DNA of 64,000 nucleotides, taken from NCBI RefSeq assembly GCF_048771995.1, contig NC_133028.1, forward strand, positions 72,276,501 to 72,340,500. Direction: 5' to 3'. The first letter of the stretch is position 1. The number at the start of each line of letters is the position of its first letter. Positions 62,471-64,000 of this stretch are shown one piece after another. Under the pieces are notes generated by a model that was not told where the DNA came from, did no database searches, and was given only the letters and a program-made list of their open reading frames with translations. This stretch comes from Taeniopygia guttata (lineage: Eukaryota > Chordata > Aves > Passeriformes > Estrildidae). The position numbers were made by a program, and so were the translations under genes.

Positions 62471-64000
62471 AAATCAGGCCATGTGAGCCCTATTTCTAGT
62501 ACTGTGTTGCGCAGAAAAGACTTAATGATACTCTTGAGCTAGTAGTTGCCCTGAAAGATCAATTTTCAGATCTTTCTGAAAAGAAAAGATCAGAAGTCAT
62601 CTGGATGCATATTGTTTCCAGTAGAAATAAAAACGAATACATGGTTCAAGTAGCTGAAATAGGAAGATAAAAATCTTTTTTTAAGATGCACATCCTGATT
62701 TGTGTACCATTTTTCCTGGTGATCTGAGACAATTTGTCTCCACTGTACTGTGCTTAAGAGCCTCTTGCATGTATTAGCCAACAATTGACCCCAAGGCAGA
62801 GCCAGCAAGGAAGGGCAAGGTGTACAATAAATTCTGGAGTGACTTGAAGAAAGAATTAGTAAAAGTTGATAAAATCCAAAGCTTCCTTCCTCAGCAGTGC
62901 CATTCTGAGGGTTTGGTCTCTTCTTCCAGGGCCTCTACAGTCTCAAAAACCAACTTTCCATCACAGAAGCTCCTTCTCCTGCCTCTTGGAATGAACTGAG
63001 CAGAGGCCATTACCTTTGCTACACCATCATCCCATTTCTTTATGATATTCTTTTACATTGCCTGTGGGTTAAGAAAGGAATGGGCTGAGTGCAGGAAAAA
63101 TAGTTCACAGATAGTGGATTTCACAACGTTCAACAAGAGCCAGACCTGTTTGGGCTACACAAGTACCTTTGCTGATATTGTGCTATGTCAGCATGGTTTA
63201 TCTGCATACAGAAACACAAGGAATTCCTGCCTCAGGCAGAAAGTAGTTGCTACCAGCAAAGAGAACTTTTTTGGGGAATAGAATTATAATCTATTTAAAT
63301 TCCTTTCTACACAGCATAACAAAATATATCTCATAAAAACAACTAGTTTATGAATTCGACAGGTTCCTTCTATGCCACAATTTCTTACTCTCAGTCGAAT
63401 TACCTATAATCAGCTTTTCCTCATGAGAACATGGGAAAAAAAGAAGTTGAAATGAGACATACAGCAAGGTATTGAACATAATAAGTAGGGTGAAATAGTT
63501 AAACCTTTAGCTAAGTATTTTTTCACTTTTATCAGTTCCCTGGGTGTTGAGAAAAATAATGTACAAAGGAAGGAAAAGTATTTTATTTGCTGTAGGAAAA
63601 TGTTCACAGTCTGAAAAAAGGAGAGAGCAAAAGGATCAGAAGTCAGCAAATGACTGCAGTAGGATCCTCTCTGCCATGGACAGTAGCACACAGGCACCTC
63701 AGCACCAGATCAGCACCTCTGAAGTTTGGAACACCAGCAATTTCTTTAACCAACTTTAGACACCTGTGATTGAGATTTTTGGCCATGTGCTCTGTACAAA
63801 AGCATAATCGAATGACAAAGTTCTGCCGTAATAAATGACTCCATGTAATGGTGAGTGCTGCAGAGCAGATTGCTTATTTCTGGGAGTGAAAGATACAGTA
63901 CTTGTTCAAGGATAATCTGATAATAGATCACAAGGAATTCCAATGCCACAAAAGACTAAGCAGAGCCTTGGGATTTCACCAAGAAGAGGGGCATAACTAA
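62471..64000. other. Gene-free sequence at the right edge
   Basis: No gene or transposon was recognised. Frames of up to 95 codons (63410-63697, minus) show no domain. Confidence 0.45.

Noticed and set aside
62092..62499. 135-codon plus-strand frame
   Set aside because: It crosses the end of LTR B3, a short tandem repeat and a CR1 tail, so it cannot be one ancestral coding sequence.

Overview
The window looks like bird nuclear DNA, most likely from a songbird. It is AT-rich and poor in CpG, and it has no gene-dense stretch and no long conserved-looking reading frame. The organism call rests on the repeats. Several fragments carry the 3' end of the avian CR1 LINE, including the hallmark that reads GGTTGGAAGAGACC on the opposite strand. 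Six solitary LTRs with 6-bp target-site duplications (TSDs) fit the class II (ERVK-like) endogenous retroviruses that are abundant in songbirds. I could run no database search, so species and chromosome are open.

Layout. 1-10.6 kb is unique AT-rich DNA with a large GATATA array at 2.1-2.3 kb. 10.62-11.39 kb is solo LTR B1 (minus strand) with a duplicated TATA region, followed by a CR1 tail at 11.64 kb. A weak candidate exon lies at 13.69 kb. At 15.0-15.8 kb there is a 10-bp tandem repeat, solo LTR A1 (minus) and an abutting CR1 fragment. 16-45.9 kb is a long stretch without genes, holding scattered microsatellites, a 9-bp minisatellite at 32.7 kb, two perfect hairpins and one old CR1 tail. 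The right third holds LTR B2 (45.97-46.62 kb, minus), LTR A2 (50.30-50.74 kb, plus), purine-skewed DNA at 52-53.2 kb, the best CR1 copy (55.21-55.79 kb, minus), LTR A3 (56.39-56.78 kb, plus), LTR B3 (61.59-62.20 kb, minus) and a CR1 tail at 62.4 kb.

No protein-coding gene, tRNA, rRNA or CRISPR array could be supported. The open frames in the window behave like chance frames: many run through microsatellites, LTRs or CR1 tails, and none shows a family I recognise. The simplest reading is an intergenic desert or a very large intron. Several compositionally balanced blocks (near 8.4-9.1, 26.3, 29.5, 38.0, 42.6, 49.5 and 57.0 kb) are guesses at conserved noncoding elements and need alignment to test.

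The most solid results are the exact ends and TSDs of the six solo LTRs, which fall into two families. Family A shows an unexpected TG...TA end in two of three copies. LTR B1 shows a tandem duplication of its TATA region. No new biological system was found.
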